A DNA stretch of 64,000 nucleotides from Schoenoplectus triqueter. Its lineage: Eukaryota > Streptophyta > Magnoliopsida > Poales > Cyperaceae. The stretch is taken from the NCBI GenBank assembly GCA_964058805.1, contig CAXKVV010002144.1, positions 682,001-746,000 of the forward strand, read 5' to 3'. Below are positions 33,501 through 45,924 of the stretch, piece after piece; positions within the stretch are counted from its first letter, which is position 1, and each line of letters starts with the position of its first letter. The position numbers were made by a program, and so were the translations under genes. The notes below the pieces were generated by a model. The model searched no databases. It had not been told where the DNA came from and saw nothing but the letters and a program-made list of their open reading frames with translations.

Positions 33501-33965
33501 CCGTTTTCATGTTTTGCGCTCCCGGACTCGTTTTCGGCGGTACCGATGGCGTCGGGTCCCGTTTTCATGTTTTGCGCTCCCCGACTCATTTTCGGCGGTA
33601 CCGATGGCGTCGCGACCTGTTTTCATGTTTTGCGCTCTCGGACTCGTATTCGGCAGCGCCGAGGGCGTCGGGTCCCGTTTTCATGTTTTGCGCTCCCCGA
33701 CTCGTTTGCGGCGGTACCGTTGGCGTCGGGACCCGTTTTCATGTTTTGCGCTCTCGGACTCGGTTTCGGCAGTACCGAGGGCGTCGGGTCCCGTTTTCAT
33801 GTTTTACGCGCCCGAACTCGGTTTCGGTGGTACCGAGGGCGTCGGGTCTCGTTTCCATGTTTTGCGCTCCCGGACATGGTTTCGCGGTACCGAGGGCGTC
33901 GGGTCCCGTTTTCATGTTTTTCGCCCCCGGACTAGTTTTCGGCGGTACCGAGGGCGGCGGGTCCC

Positions 33966-36900
33966 ATGTTCATGTTTTGCGCTCCCCGACTCGTTTTCGG
34001 CGGTACCGATGGCGTCGGGACCCGTTTTCATGTTTTGCGAACCGGGACTCGATTTCGGCCGTACCGAGGGCGTCGGGTCCCGTGTTCATGTTTTGAGCAC
34101 CCCGACTCGTTTTCGGCGGTACCGATGGCGTCGGGACCCGTTTTCATGTTTTGCGCTCTCGGACTCGGTTTCGGCGGTACCGAGGGCTTCGGGTCCAGTT
34201 TTCATGTTTTGCGCACCCGGACTCGGTTTCGGCGGTACCGAGAGCGTCGGGTCCCGTGCTCATGTTTTGCGCTCCGCGACTCGTTTTCGGCGGTACCGAT
34301 GGCGTCGGGACCCGTTTTCATGTTTTGCGCTCCGCGACTCGTTTTCGGCGGTACCGATGGCGTCGGGACCCGTTTTCATGTTTTGCGCTCTCGGACTCGT
34401 TTTCGACGGTACCGAGGGCGTCGGGTCCCGTTTTCAAGTTTTGCGCTCCCCGACTCGTTTGCGGCGGTACCGTTGGCGTCGGGACCCGTTTTCATGTTTT
34501 GCGCTCTCGGACTCGGTTTCGGTGGTACCGAGGGCGTCGGGTCCCGTTTTCATGTTTTGCGCGCCCGAACTCGGTTTCGGCGCTACCGAGGGCGTCGGGT
34601 CTCGTTTTCATGTTTTGCGCTCCCGGACCCGGTTTCGGCGGTACCGAGGGCGTCGGGTCCCGTTTTCATGTTTTGCGCGCCCGAACTCGGTTTCGGCCGT
34701 ACCGAGGGCGTCGGGTCCCGTTTTCATGTTTTGAGCACCCCGACTCGTTTTCGGCGGTACCGATGGCGTCGGGACCCGTTTTCATGTTTTGCGCTCTCGG
34801 ACTCTATTTCGGCAGTACCGAGGGCGTCGGGTCCCATTTTCATGTTTTGCGCGCCCGAACTCGGTTTCGGCGGTTCCGAGGGCGTCGGGTCCCGTTTTCA
34901 TGTTTAGCGCTCTCGGACTCGATTTCGGCCGTACCGAGGGCGTCGGGGTCCCGTTTTCATGTTTTGCGCTCTCGGACTCTATTTCGGCAGTACCGAGGGC
35001 GTCGGGTCCCGTTTTCATGTTTTGCGCGCCCGAACTCGGTTTCGGCGGTACCGTTGGCGTCGGGACCCGTTTTCATGTTTTGCGCTCTCGGACTCGGTTT
35101 CGGCAGTACCGAGGGCGTCGGGTCCCGTTTTCATGTTTTACGCGCCCGAACTCGGTTTCGGTGGTACCGAGGGCGTCGGGTCTCGTTTCCATGTTTTGCG
35201 CTCCCGGACATGGTTTCGCGGTACCGAGGGCGTCGGGTCCCGTTTTCATGTTTTTCGCCCCCGGACTAGTTTTCGGCGGTACCGAGGGCGGCGGGTCCCA
35301 TGTTCATGTTTTGCGCTCCCCGACTCGTTTTCGGCGGTACCGATGGCGTCGGGACCCGTTTTCATGTTTTGCGCACCGGGACTCGATTTCGGCCGTACCG
35401 AGGGCGTCGAGTCCCGTGTTCATGTTTTGAGCACCCCGACTCGTTTTCGGCGGTACCGATGGCGTCGGGACCCGTTTTCATGTTTTGCGCTCTCGGACTC
35501 GGTTTCGGCGGTACCGAGGGCTTCGGGTCCAGTTTTCATGTTTTGCGCACCCGGACTCGGTTTCGGCGGTACCGAGAGCGTCGGGTCCCGTGCTCATGTT
35601 TTGCGCTCCGCGACTCGTTTTCGGCGGTACCGATGGCGTCGGGACCCGTTTTCATGTTTTGCGCTCTCGGACTCGTTTTCGACGGTACCGAGGGCGTCGG
35701 GTCCCGTTTTCAAGTTTTGCGCTCCCCGACTCGTTTGCGGCGGTACCGTTGGCGTCGGGACCCGTTTTCATGTTTTGCGCTCTCGGACTCGGTTTCGGTG
35801 GTACCGAGGGCGTCGGGTCCCGTTTTCATGTTTTGCGCGCCCGAACTCGGTTTCGGCGCTACCGAGGGCGTCGGGTCTCGTTTTCATGTTTTGCGCTCCC
35901 GGACCCGGTTTCGGCGGTACCGAGGGCGTCGGGTCCCGTTTTCATGTTTTGCGCGCCCGAACTCGGTTTCGGCCGTACCGAGGGCGTCGGGTCCCGTTTT
36001 CATGTTTTGAGCACCCCGACTCGTTTTCGGCGGTACCGATGGCGTCGGGACCCGTTTTCATGTTTTGCGCTCTCGGACTCTATTTCGGCAGTACCGAGGG
36101 CGTCGGGTCCCGTTTTCATGTTTTGCGCGCCCGAACTCGGTTTCGGCGGTTCCGAGGGCGTCGGGTCCCGTTTTCATGTTTAGCGCTCTCGGACTCGATT
36201 TCGGCCGTACCGAGGGCGTCGGGGTCCCGTTTTCATGTTTTGCGCTCTCGGACTCTATTTCGGCAGTACCGAGGGCGTCGGGTCCCGTTTTCATGTTTTG
36301 CGCGCCCGAACTCGGTTTCGGCGGTACCGTTGGCGTCGGGACCCGTTTTCATGTTTTGCGCTCTCGGACTCGGTTTCGGCAGTACCGAGGGCGTCGGGTC
36401 CCGTTTTCATGTTTTACGCGCCCGAACTCGGTTTCGGTGGTACCGAGGGCGTCGGGTCTCGTTTCCATGTTTTGCGCTCCCGGACATGGTTTCGCGGTAC
36501 CGAGGGCGTCGGGTCCCGTTTTCATGTTTTTCGCCCCCGGACTAGTTTTCGGCGGTACCGAGGGCGGCGGGTCCCATGTTCATGTTTTGCGCTCCCCGAC
36601 TCGTTTTCGGCGGTACCGATGGCGTCGGGACCCGTTTTCATGTTTTGCGCACCGGGACTCGATTTCGGCCGTACCGAGGGCGTCGAGTCCCGTGTTCATG
36701 TTTTGAGCACCCCGACTCGTTTTGGGCGGTACCGATGGCGTCGGGACCCGTTTTCATGTTTTGCGCTCTCGGACTCGGTTTCGGCGGTACCGAGGGCTTC
36801 GGGTCCAGTTTTCATGTTTTGCGCACCCGGACTCGGTTTCGGCGGTACCGAGAGCGTCGGGTCCCGTGCTCATGTTTTGCGCTCCGCGACTCGTTTTCGG

Positions 36901-37343
36901 CGGTACCGATGGCGTCGGGACCCGTTTTCATGTTTTGCGCTCTCGGACTCGTTTTCGACGGTACCGAGGGCGTCGGGTCCCGTTTTCAAGTTTTGCGCTC
37001 CCCGACTCGTTTGCGGCGGTACCGTTGGCGTCGGGACCCATTTTCATGTTTTGCGCTCTCGGACTCGGTTTCGGTGGTACCGAGGGCGTCGGGTCCCGTT
37101 TTCATGTTTTGCGCGCCCGAACTCGGTTTCGGCCGTACCGAGGGCGTCGGGTCCCGTTTTCATGTTTTGAGCACCCCGACTCGTTTTCGGCGGTACCGAT
37201 GGCGTCGGGACCCGTTTTCATGTTTTGCGCTCTCGGACTCTATTTCGGCAGTACCGAGGGCGTCGGGTCCCGTTTTCATGTTTTGCGCGCCCGAACTCGG
37301 TTTCGGCGGTTCCGAGGGCGTCGGGTCCCGTTTTCATGTTTAG
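33966..37343. repeat. Higher-order repeat of 22-23 monomers (1,276-1,334 bp), about 2.5 copies
   Basis: Marker monomers at 34782, 35018, 35269 and 35430 recur exactly 1,276 bp later (36058, 36294, 36545, 36706). The block at 33966 recurs at 35300 (1,334 bp) and 36576 (1,276 bp). Both distances are multiples of 58. The last copy is shortened by two monomers near 37.1 kb. Confidence 0.9.
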
Positions 37344-40300
37344 CGCTCTCGGACTCGATTTCGGCCGTACCGAGGGCGTCGGGGTCCCGTTTTCATGTTT
37401 TGCGCGCCCAAACTCGGTTTCGGCGGTACCGATGCCGTCGGGACCCGTTTTCATGTTTAGCGCTCTCGGACTCGATTTCGGCCGTACCGAGGGCGTCGGG
37501 GTCCCGTTTTCATGTTTTGCGCGCCCAAACTCGGTTTCGGCGGTACCGAGGGCTTCGGGTCCCGTTTTCATGTTTTGCGCCCCCGAACTCGGTTTCGGCG
37601 GTACCGAGGGCTTTGGTTCCCGTTTTCATGTTTTGCGCACCCGGACTCGTTTTCGGCGGTAGCGAGGGCGTCGGGTCCCGTGTTCATGATTTGCGCTCCG
37701 CGACTCGTTTTCGGCGGTACCGATGGCGTCGGGACCCATTTTCATGTTTTGCGCTCTCGGACTCGTTTTCGACGGTACCGAGGGCGTCGGGTCCCGTTTT
37801 CATGTTTTGCGCTCCCTGACTCGTTTGCGGCGGTACCGTTGGCGTCGGGACCCGTTTTCATGTTTTGCGCTCTCGGACTCGGTTTCGGCAGTACCGAGGG
37901 CGTCGGGTCCCGTTTTCATGTTTTGCGCGCTCGAACTCGGTTTCGGCGGTACCGAGGGCGTCGGGTCTCATTTTCATGTTTTGCGCGCCCAGACTCATTT
38001 TCGGCGGTACCGAGGGCGTCGGGTCCCGTGTTCATGTTTTGCACTCCCGGACTCATTTGCTGCGGTACCGAGGGCGTCGGGTCCCGTTTTCATGTTTTGC
38101 GCTCCCCGTCTCGTTGTCGGCGGTACCGATGGCCTCGGGACCCGTTTTCTTGTTTTGCGCTCCCGGACCCGGTTTCGGCGGTACCGAGGGCGTCGGGTCC
38201 CGTTTTCATGTTTTGCGCACCCGAACTCGGCTTCGGCGGTACCCAGGGCGTCGGGTCCCGTTTTCATGTTTTGCGCCCCCGGACTCGTTTTCGGCGGTAC
38301 AGAAGGCGGCGGGTCCCGTGTTCATGTTTTGCGCTCCCCGACTCTTTTTCGGCGGGACCGATGGCGTCGGGACCCGTTTTCTTGTTTTGCGCTCCCGGAC
38401 TCGATGTCGGCCGTACCGAGGGCGTCGAGTACCGTTTTCATGTTTTGCGCTCCCGGACTCGTTTTCCGCGGTACCGAGGGCGTCGGGTCTCGTTTGCATG
38501 TTTTGCGTTCCCGGACTCGTTTTCGACGGTACCGAGGGCGTCGGGTCCCGTTTTCATGTTTTGCGCTCCCCGACTCATTTGCTGCGGTACCGTTGGCGTC
38601 GGGACCCGTTTTCATGTTTTGCGCTCTCGGACTCGGTTTCGGCAATACCGAGGGCGTCGGGTCCCGTTTTCATGTTTTGCGCGCTCGAACTCGGTTTCGG
38701 CGGTACCGAGGGCGTCGGGTCTCGTTTTCATGTTTTGCGCACCCGGACTCATTTTCGGCGGTACCGAGGGCGGCGGGTCCCGTGTTCATGTTTTGCGCTC
38801 CCCGACTCTTTTTCGGCGGGACCGATGGCGTCGGGACCCGTTTTCTTGTTTTGCGCTCCCGGACTCGATGTCGGCCGTACCGAGGGCGTCGGGTCTCGTT
38901 TTCATGTTTTGCGCGCCCGGACTCTTTTTCGGCGGTACCGATTGAGTCGTGTCCCGTTTTCATGTTTTGCGGTCCCGGACTCGTTTTCGGCGGTCCCGAG
39001 GGAGTCGGGTCCCGTTTTCATGTGTTGCGCTCCCCGACTCATTTTCGGCGGTCCCGAGGGCGTCGCGTACCGTTTTCATGTTTTGCGCTCCCCGACTCGT
39101 TTTCGGCGGTACCGAGGGCGTCGGGTCTCGTTTTCATGTTTTGCGCTCCCGGATTCGTTTTCGACGGTACCGAGGGCGTCGGGTCCCGTTTTCAAGTTTT
39201 GCGCTCCGCGACTCGTTTTCGGCGGTACCGATGGCGTCGGGTCCAGTTTTCATGTTTTGCGCACCCGGACTCGGTTTCGGCGGTTCCGAGGGCGTCGGGT
39301 CCCGTGTTCATGTTTTGCGCTCTGCGACTCGTTTTCGGCGGTACCGATGGCGTCGGGACCCGTTTTCATGTTTTGCGCTCCCGGACTCGTTTTCGGCAGT
39401 ACCGAGGGCGTCGGGACCCGTTATCATGTTTTGCGCGCCCGGACCCGGTTTCGGTGGTACCGAGGGCATCGGGTCCCGATTTCATGTTTTGCGCTCCCCG
39501 ACTCATTTTCGATGGTACCGATGCCGTCGAGACCCGTTTTCATGTTTTGCGCGCCCGGACTCTTTTTCGGCGGTACCGATGGAGTCGTGTCCCGTTTTCA
39601 TGTTTTGCGGTCCCGGACTCGTTTTCGGCGGTCCCTAGGGCGTCGGGTCCCGTTTTCATGTTTTGCGCTCCCCGACTCATTTTCGGCGGTCCCGAGGGCG
39701 TCGCGTACCGTTTTCATGTTTTGCGCTCCCCGACTTGCTTTCGGCGGTACCGAGGGCGTCGGGTCTCGTTTTCATGTTTTGCGATACCGAGGGCGTCGGG
39801 TCCCGTTTTCATGTTTTGCGCACCCGGACTCGTTTTCGGCGGTACCGAGGGCGTCGGGTCCCGTGTTCATGTTTTGCGCTCCGCGACTCGTTTTCGGCGG
39901 TACCAAAGGCGTCGGTCCCGTTTTCATGTTTTGCGCTCCCCGACTCGTTTTCGGCGGTACCGATGGTGTCGGGACCCGTTTTCATGGTTTGCGCTCTCGA
40001 ACTCGATTTCGGCGGTACCGAGGGCGTCGGGTCCCGTTTTCATGTTTTGCGCCCCCGAACTCAGTTTCGGCGGAAGCGTGGGCGTCGGTCCCGTTTTCAT
40101 GTTTTGCGCTCCCCGATTCGTTTTCGGCGGTACCGATGGCGTCGGTACACGTTTTCATGTTTTGCGCTCTCGGACCCGGTTTTGGCGGTACCGAGGGCGT
40201 CGGGTCCCGTTTTCATGTTTTGCGCACCCGAACTCGGTTTCGGCGGTACCGAGGGCTTCGGGTCCCGTTTTCATGTTTTGCGCCCCCGGACTCGTTTTCG

Positions 40301-41164
40301 GCGGTACCGAGGGCGTCGGGTCCCGTGTTCATGTTTTGCGCTCCGCGACTCGTTTTCGGCGGTACCGACGGCGTCGGGACCCGTTTTCATGTTTTGCGCT
40401 CGCGGACTCGTTTTCGGCGGTACCGATGGCGTCGGGTCCCGATTTCATGTTTTGCGCGCCCGAACTCGGTTTTGGCGGTACCGTGGGCGTCGGGTCCCGT
40501 TCTCATGTTTTGCGCTCCCGGACTCGTTTTCGGCGGTACCGAGGGCGTCGGGTCCCGTTTTCATGTTTTGCGCTCCCCGACTCATTTTCGATGGTACCGA
40601 TGGCGTCGAGACCCGTTTTCATGTTTTGCGCTCCCGGACTCGTTTTCGGCGGTACCGAGGGCGTCGGGACCCATTATCATGTTTTGCGCGCCCGGACCCG
40701 GTTTCGGTGGTACCGAGAGCGTCGGGTCCCATTTTCATGTTTTGCGCTCCCCTCCTCATTTTCGACGGTACCGATGGCGTCGAGACCGGTTTTCATGTTT
40801 TGCGCTCTCGGTCTCGTTTTCGGCGGCGACGAGGGTGTCGAGTCTCGTTTTCATGTTTTGCGCTCCCGAACTCGGTTTCGGCTGTATCGTGGGCGTCGGG
40901 ACCCGTTTTCATGTTTTGCGCGCTCGAACTCGATTTCGGCGGTACCGAGGGCTTCGGGTCCCGTTTTCACGTTTTGCGCGCCCGAACTCGGTTTCGGCGG
41001 TCCCTAGGGCGTCGGGTCCCGTTTTAATGTTTTGCGCACCCGGACTCGTTTTCGGCGGTACCGACGGCGTCGGGACCCGTTTTCATGTTTTGCGCTCTCG
41101 GACTCGGTTTCGGCGGTACCAAGGGCTTCGGGTCCAGTTTTCATGTTTTGCGCACCCGGACTCG

Positions 41165-42614
41165 GTTTCGGCGGTACCGAGGGCGTCGGGTCCCGTGTTC
41201 ATGCTTTGCGCTCCGCGACTCATTTTCGGCGGTACCGATGGCGTCGGGGCCCGTTTTCATGTTTTGCGCTCCCGGACTCGTTTTCGGCGGTACCGATGGC
41301 GTCGGGTCCCGTTTTCATGTTTTGCGCTCCCCGACTCATTTTCGGCGGTACCGATGGCGTCGGGTCCCGTTTTCATGTTTTGCGCTCCCCGACTCATTTT
41401 CGGCGGTACCGATGGCGTCGGGACCCGTTTTCATGTTTTGCGCTCTCGTACTCGTTTTCGGCGGCGCCGAGGGCGTCGGGTCCCGTTTTCATGTTTTGCG
41501 CTCCCCGACTCGTTTTCGGCGGTACCGATGGCGTCGGGACCCGTTTTCATGTTTTGCGCTCCAGGACCCGGTTTCGGCGGTACCGAGGGCGTCGGGTCCC
41601 GTTTTCATGTTTTGCGCGCCCGAACTCGGTTTCGGTGGTACCGAGGGCGTCGGGTCCCGTTTTCATGTTTTGCGCCCCCGGACTAGTTTTCGGCGGTACC
41701 GAGGGCGTCGGGTCCCGTGTTCATGTTTTGCGCTCCGCGACTCATTTTTGGCGGTACCGATGGCGTCGGGGCCCGTTTTCATGTTTTGCGCTCCCGGACT
41801 CGTTTTCGGCGGTACCGATGGCGTCGGGTCCCGTTTTCATGTTTTGCGCTCCCCGACTCATTTTCGGCGGTACCGATGGCGTCGGGACCCGTTTTCATGT
41901 TTTGCGCTCTCGTACTCGTTTTCGGCGGCGCCGAGGGCGTCGGGTCCCGTTTTCATGTTTTGCGCTCCCCGACTCGTTTTCGGCGGTACCGATGGCATCG
42001 GGACCCGTTTTCATGTTTTGCGCTCCAGGACCCGGTTTCGGCGGTACCGAGGGCGTCGGGTCCCGTTTTCATGTTTTGCGCGCCCGAACTCGGTTTCGGT
42101 GGTACCGAGGGCGTCGGGTCCCGTTTTCATGTTTTGCGCCCCCGGACTAGTTTTCGGCGGTACCGAGGGCGTCGGGTCCCGTGTACATGTTTTGCGCTCC
42201 GCGACTCATTTTCGGCGGTACCGATGGCGTCGGGGCCCGTTTTCATGTTTTGCGCTCCCGGACTCGTTTTCGGCGGTACCGATGGCGTCGGGTCCCGTTT
42301 TCATGTTTTGCGCTCCCCGACTCATTTTCGGCGGTACCGATGGCGTCGGGACCCGTTTTCATGTTTTGCGCTCTCGTACTCGTTTTCGACGGCGCCGAGG
42401 GCGTCGGGTCCCGTTTTCATGTTTTGCGCTCCCCGACTCGTATTCGGCGGTACCGATGGCGTCGGGACCCGTTTTCATGTTTTGCGCTCCCGGACCCGGT
42501 TTCGGCGCTACCGAGGGCGTCGGGTCCCGTTTTCATGTTTTGCGCGCCCGAACTCGGTTTCGGTGGTACCGAGGGCGTCGGGTCCCGTTTTCATGTTTTG
42601 CGCCCCCGGACTAG
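41165..42614. repeat. Higher-order repeat of 8 monomers (464 bp), three copies
   Basis: The same ordered series of monomers ends at 41686, 42150 and 42614, spaced exactly 464 bp (8 x 58). Each copy contains the CGGGGCCCG variant followed by the CTCTCGTACTCG variant. The first copy has one extra monomer. Confidence 0.88.
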
Positions 42615-42780
42615 TTTTCGGCGGTACCGAGGGCGTCGGGTCCCGTGTTCATGTTTTGCGCTCCCCGACTCGTTTGCGGCGGTACCGTTGGCGTCGGGAC
42701 CCGATATCATGTTTTGCGCTCCGCGACTCGTTTTCGGCGTTACCGATGGCGTCGGGACCCGTTTTCATGTTTTGCGCTCT

Positions 42781-45700
42781 CGGACTCGGTTTCAGCGGTA
42801 CCGAGGGCTTCGGGTCCAGTTTTCATGTTTTGCGCACCCGAACTCGGTTTCGGCGGTACCGAGGACGTCGGGTCCCGTGTTCATGTTTTGCGCTCCGCAA
42901 CTCGTTTCCGGCGGTACCGATGGCGTCGGGACCCGTTTTCATGTTTTGCGCTCTCGGACTCGGTTTCGGCGGTACCGAGGGCTTCAGGTCCAGTTTTCAT
43001 GTTTTGCGTACCCGGACTCGGTTTCGGCGGTACCGAGGGCGTCGGGTCCCGTGTTCATGTTTTGCGCTCCGCGACTCGTTTTCGGCGGTACCGATGGCGT
43101 CGGGGCCCGTTTTCATGTTTTGCGCTCCCGGACTCGTTTTCGGCGGTACCGATGGCGTCGGGTCCCGTTTTCATGTTTTGCGCTCCCCGACTCATTTTCG
43201 GTGGCGCCGAGGGCGTCGGGACCCGTTTTCATGTTTTGCGCTCTCGGACTCGTTTTCGACGGTACCGAGGGCGTCGGGTCCCGTTTAAATGTTTTGCGCT
43301 CCCCGACTCGTTTGCGGCTGTACCGTTGGCGTCGGGACCCGATTTCATGTTTTGCGCTCTCGGAATCGGTTTCAGCCGTACCGAGGGCGTCGGGTCCCGT
43401 GTTCGTGTTTTGCGCTCCGCGACTCGTTTTCGGCGGTACCGATGGCATCGGGACCCGTTTTCATGTTTTGCGCTCTCGGACTCGTTTTCGACGGTACCGA
43501 GGGCGTCGGGTCCCGTTTTCATGTTTTGCGCTCCCCGACTCGTTTGGGGCGGTACCGTTGGCGTTGGGACCCGTTTTCATGTTTTGCGCTCTCGGACTCG
43601 GTTTCGGCCGTACCGAGGGCGTCGGGTCCAGTTTTCTTGTTTTGCGCGCCCAAACTCGGTTTCTGCTGTACCGACGGCGTCGGGTCCAGTTTTCATGTTT
43701 TGCGCACCCGGACTCGGTTTCGGCGGTACGGAGGGCGTCGGGTCCCGTGTTCATGTTTTGCGCTCCGCGACTCGTTTTGGGCGGTACCGATGGCGTTGGG
43801 ACCCGTTTTCATGTTTTGCGCTCTCGGACTCGGTTTCGGCGGTGCCGAGGGCTTCGGGTCCAGTTTTCATGTTTTGCGCACCCGGACTCGGTTTCGGCGG
43901 TACCGAGGGCATCGGGACCAGTGTTCATGTTTTGCGCTCCGCGACTCGTTTTCGGCGGTACCGATGGCGTCGGGACCCGTTTTCATGTTTTGCGCTCCCG
44001 GACTCGTTTTCGGCGGAACCGATGGCGTCGGGTCCCGTTGTCATGTTTTGCGCTCTCGGACTCATTTTCGGCGGTACCGATGGCGTCGGGACCCGTTTTC
44101 ATGTTTTGCGCTCTCGGACTCGTTTTCGGCGGCGCCGAGGGCGTCGGGTCCCGTTTTCATGTTTTGCGCTCCCCGACTCGTTTGCAGCGGTACCGTTGGC
44201 GTCGGGACCCGTTTTCATGTTTTGCGCTCTCGGACTCCGTTTCGGCCGTACCGAGGGTGTCGGGTCCCGTTTTCATGTTTTGCGCGCCCGAACTCGGTTT
44301 CGGCGGTACCGAGGACGTCGGGTCCCGTGTTCATGTTTTGCGCTCCGCAACTCGTTTTCGGCGGTACCGATGGCGTCGGGACCCGTTTTCATGTTTTGCG
44401 CTCTCGGACTCGGTTTCAGCGGTACCGAGGGCTTCGGGTCCAGTTCTCATGTTTTGCGCACCCGAACTCGGTTTCGGCGGTACCGAGGACGTCGGGTCCC
44501 GTGTTCATGTTTTGCGCTCCGCAACTCGTTTTCGGCGGTACCGATGGCGTCGGGACCCGTTTTCATGTTTTGCGCTCTCGGACTCGGTTTCGGCGGTACC
44601 GAGGGCTTCAGGTCCAGTTTTCATGTTTTGCGCACCCGGACTCGGTTTCGGCGGTACCGAGGGCGTCGGGTCCCGTGTTCATGTTTTGCGCTCCGCGACT
44701 CGTTTTCGGCGGTACCGATGGCGTCGGGGCCCGTTTTCATGTTTTGCGCTCCCGGACTCGTTTTCGGCGGTACCGATGGCGTCGGGTCCCGTTTTCATGT
44801 TTTGCGCTCCCCGACTCATTTTCGGTGGCTCCGAGGGCGTCGGGACCCGTTTTCATGTTTTGCGCTCTCGGACTCGTTTTCGACGGTACCGAGGGCGTCG
44901 GGTCCCGTTTAAATGTTTTGCGCTCCCCGACTCGTTTGCAGCGGTACCGTTGGCGTCGGGACCCGATTTCATGTTTTGCGCTCTCGGAATCGGTTTCAGC
45001 CGTACCGAGGGCGTCGTGTCCCGTGTTCGTGTTTTGCGCTCCGCGACTCGTTTTCGGCGGTACCGATGGCATCGGGACCCGTTTTCATGTTTTGCGCTCT
45101 CGGACTCGTTTTCGACGGTACCGAGGGCGTCGGGTCCCGTTTTCATGTTTTGCGCTCCCCGACTCGTTTGGGGCGGTACCGTTGGCGTTGGGACCCGTTT
45201 TCATGTTTTGCGCTCTCGGACTCGGTTTCGGCCGTACCGAGGGCGTCGGGTCCAGTTTTCTTGTTTTGCGCGCCCGAACTCGGTTTCTGCGGTACCGAGG
45301 GCGTCGGGTCCAGTTTTCATGTTTTGCGCACCCGGACTCGGTTTCGGCGGTACGGAGGGCGTCGGGTCCCGTGTTCATGTTTTGCGCTCCGCGACTCGTT
45401 TTGGGCGGTACCGATGGCGTTGGGACCCGTTTTCATGTTTTGCGCTCTCGGACTCGGTTTCGGCGGTGCCGAGGGCTTCGGGTCCAGTTTTCATGTTTTG
45501 CGCACCCGGACTCGGTTTCGGCGGTACCGAGGGCATCGGGACCAGTGTTCATGTTTTGCGCTCCGCGACTCGTTTTCGGCGGTACCGATGGCGTCGGGAC
45601 CCGTTTTCATGTTTTGCGCTCCCGGACTCGTTTTCGGCGGTACCGATGGCGTCGGGTCCCGTTGACATGTTTTGCGCTCTCGGACTCATTTTCGGCGGTA

Positions 45701-45924
45701 CCGATGGCGTCGGGACCCGTTTTCATGTTTTGCGCTCTCGGACTCGTTTTCGGCGGCGCCGAGGGCGTCGGGTCCCGTTTTCATGTTTTGCGCTCCCCGA
45801 CTCGTTTGCAGCGGTACCGTTGGCGTCGGGACCCGTTTTCATGTTTTGCGCTCTCGGACTCGGTTTCGGCCGTACCGAGGGTGTCGGGTCCCGTTTTCAT
45901 GTTTTGCGCGCCCGAACTCGGTTT
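42781..45924. repeat. Higher-order duplication of 28 monomers (1,624 bp)
   Basis: Diagnostic variants at 42891 (CGCTCCGCAACTCG), 43113, 43288 and 43461 reappear at 44515, 44737, 44912 and 45085, all offset by 1,624 bp (28 x 58). The two copies differ by only a few bases and their match ends near 45.9 kb. Confidence 0.88.
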
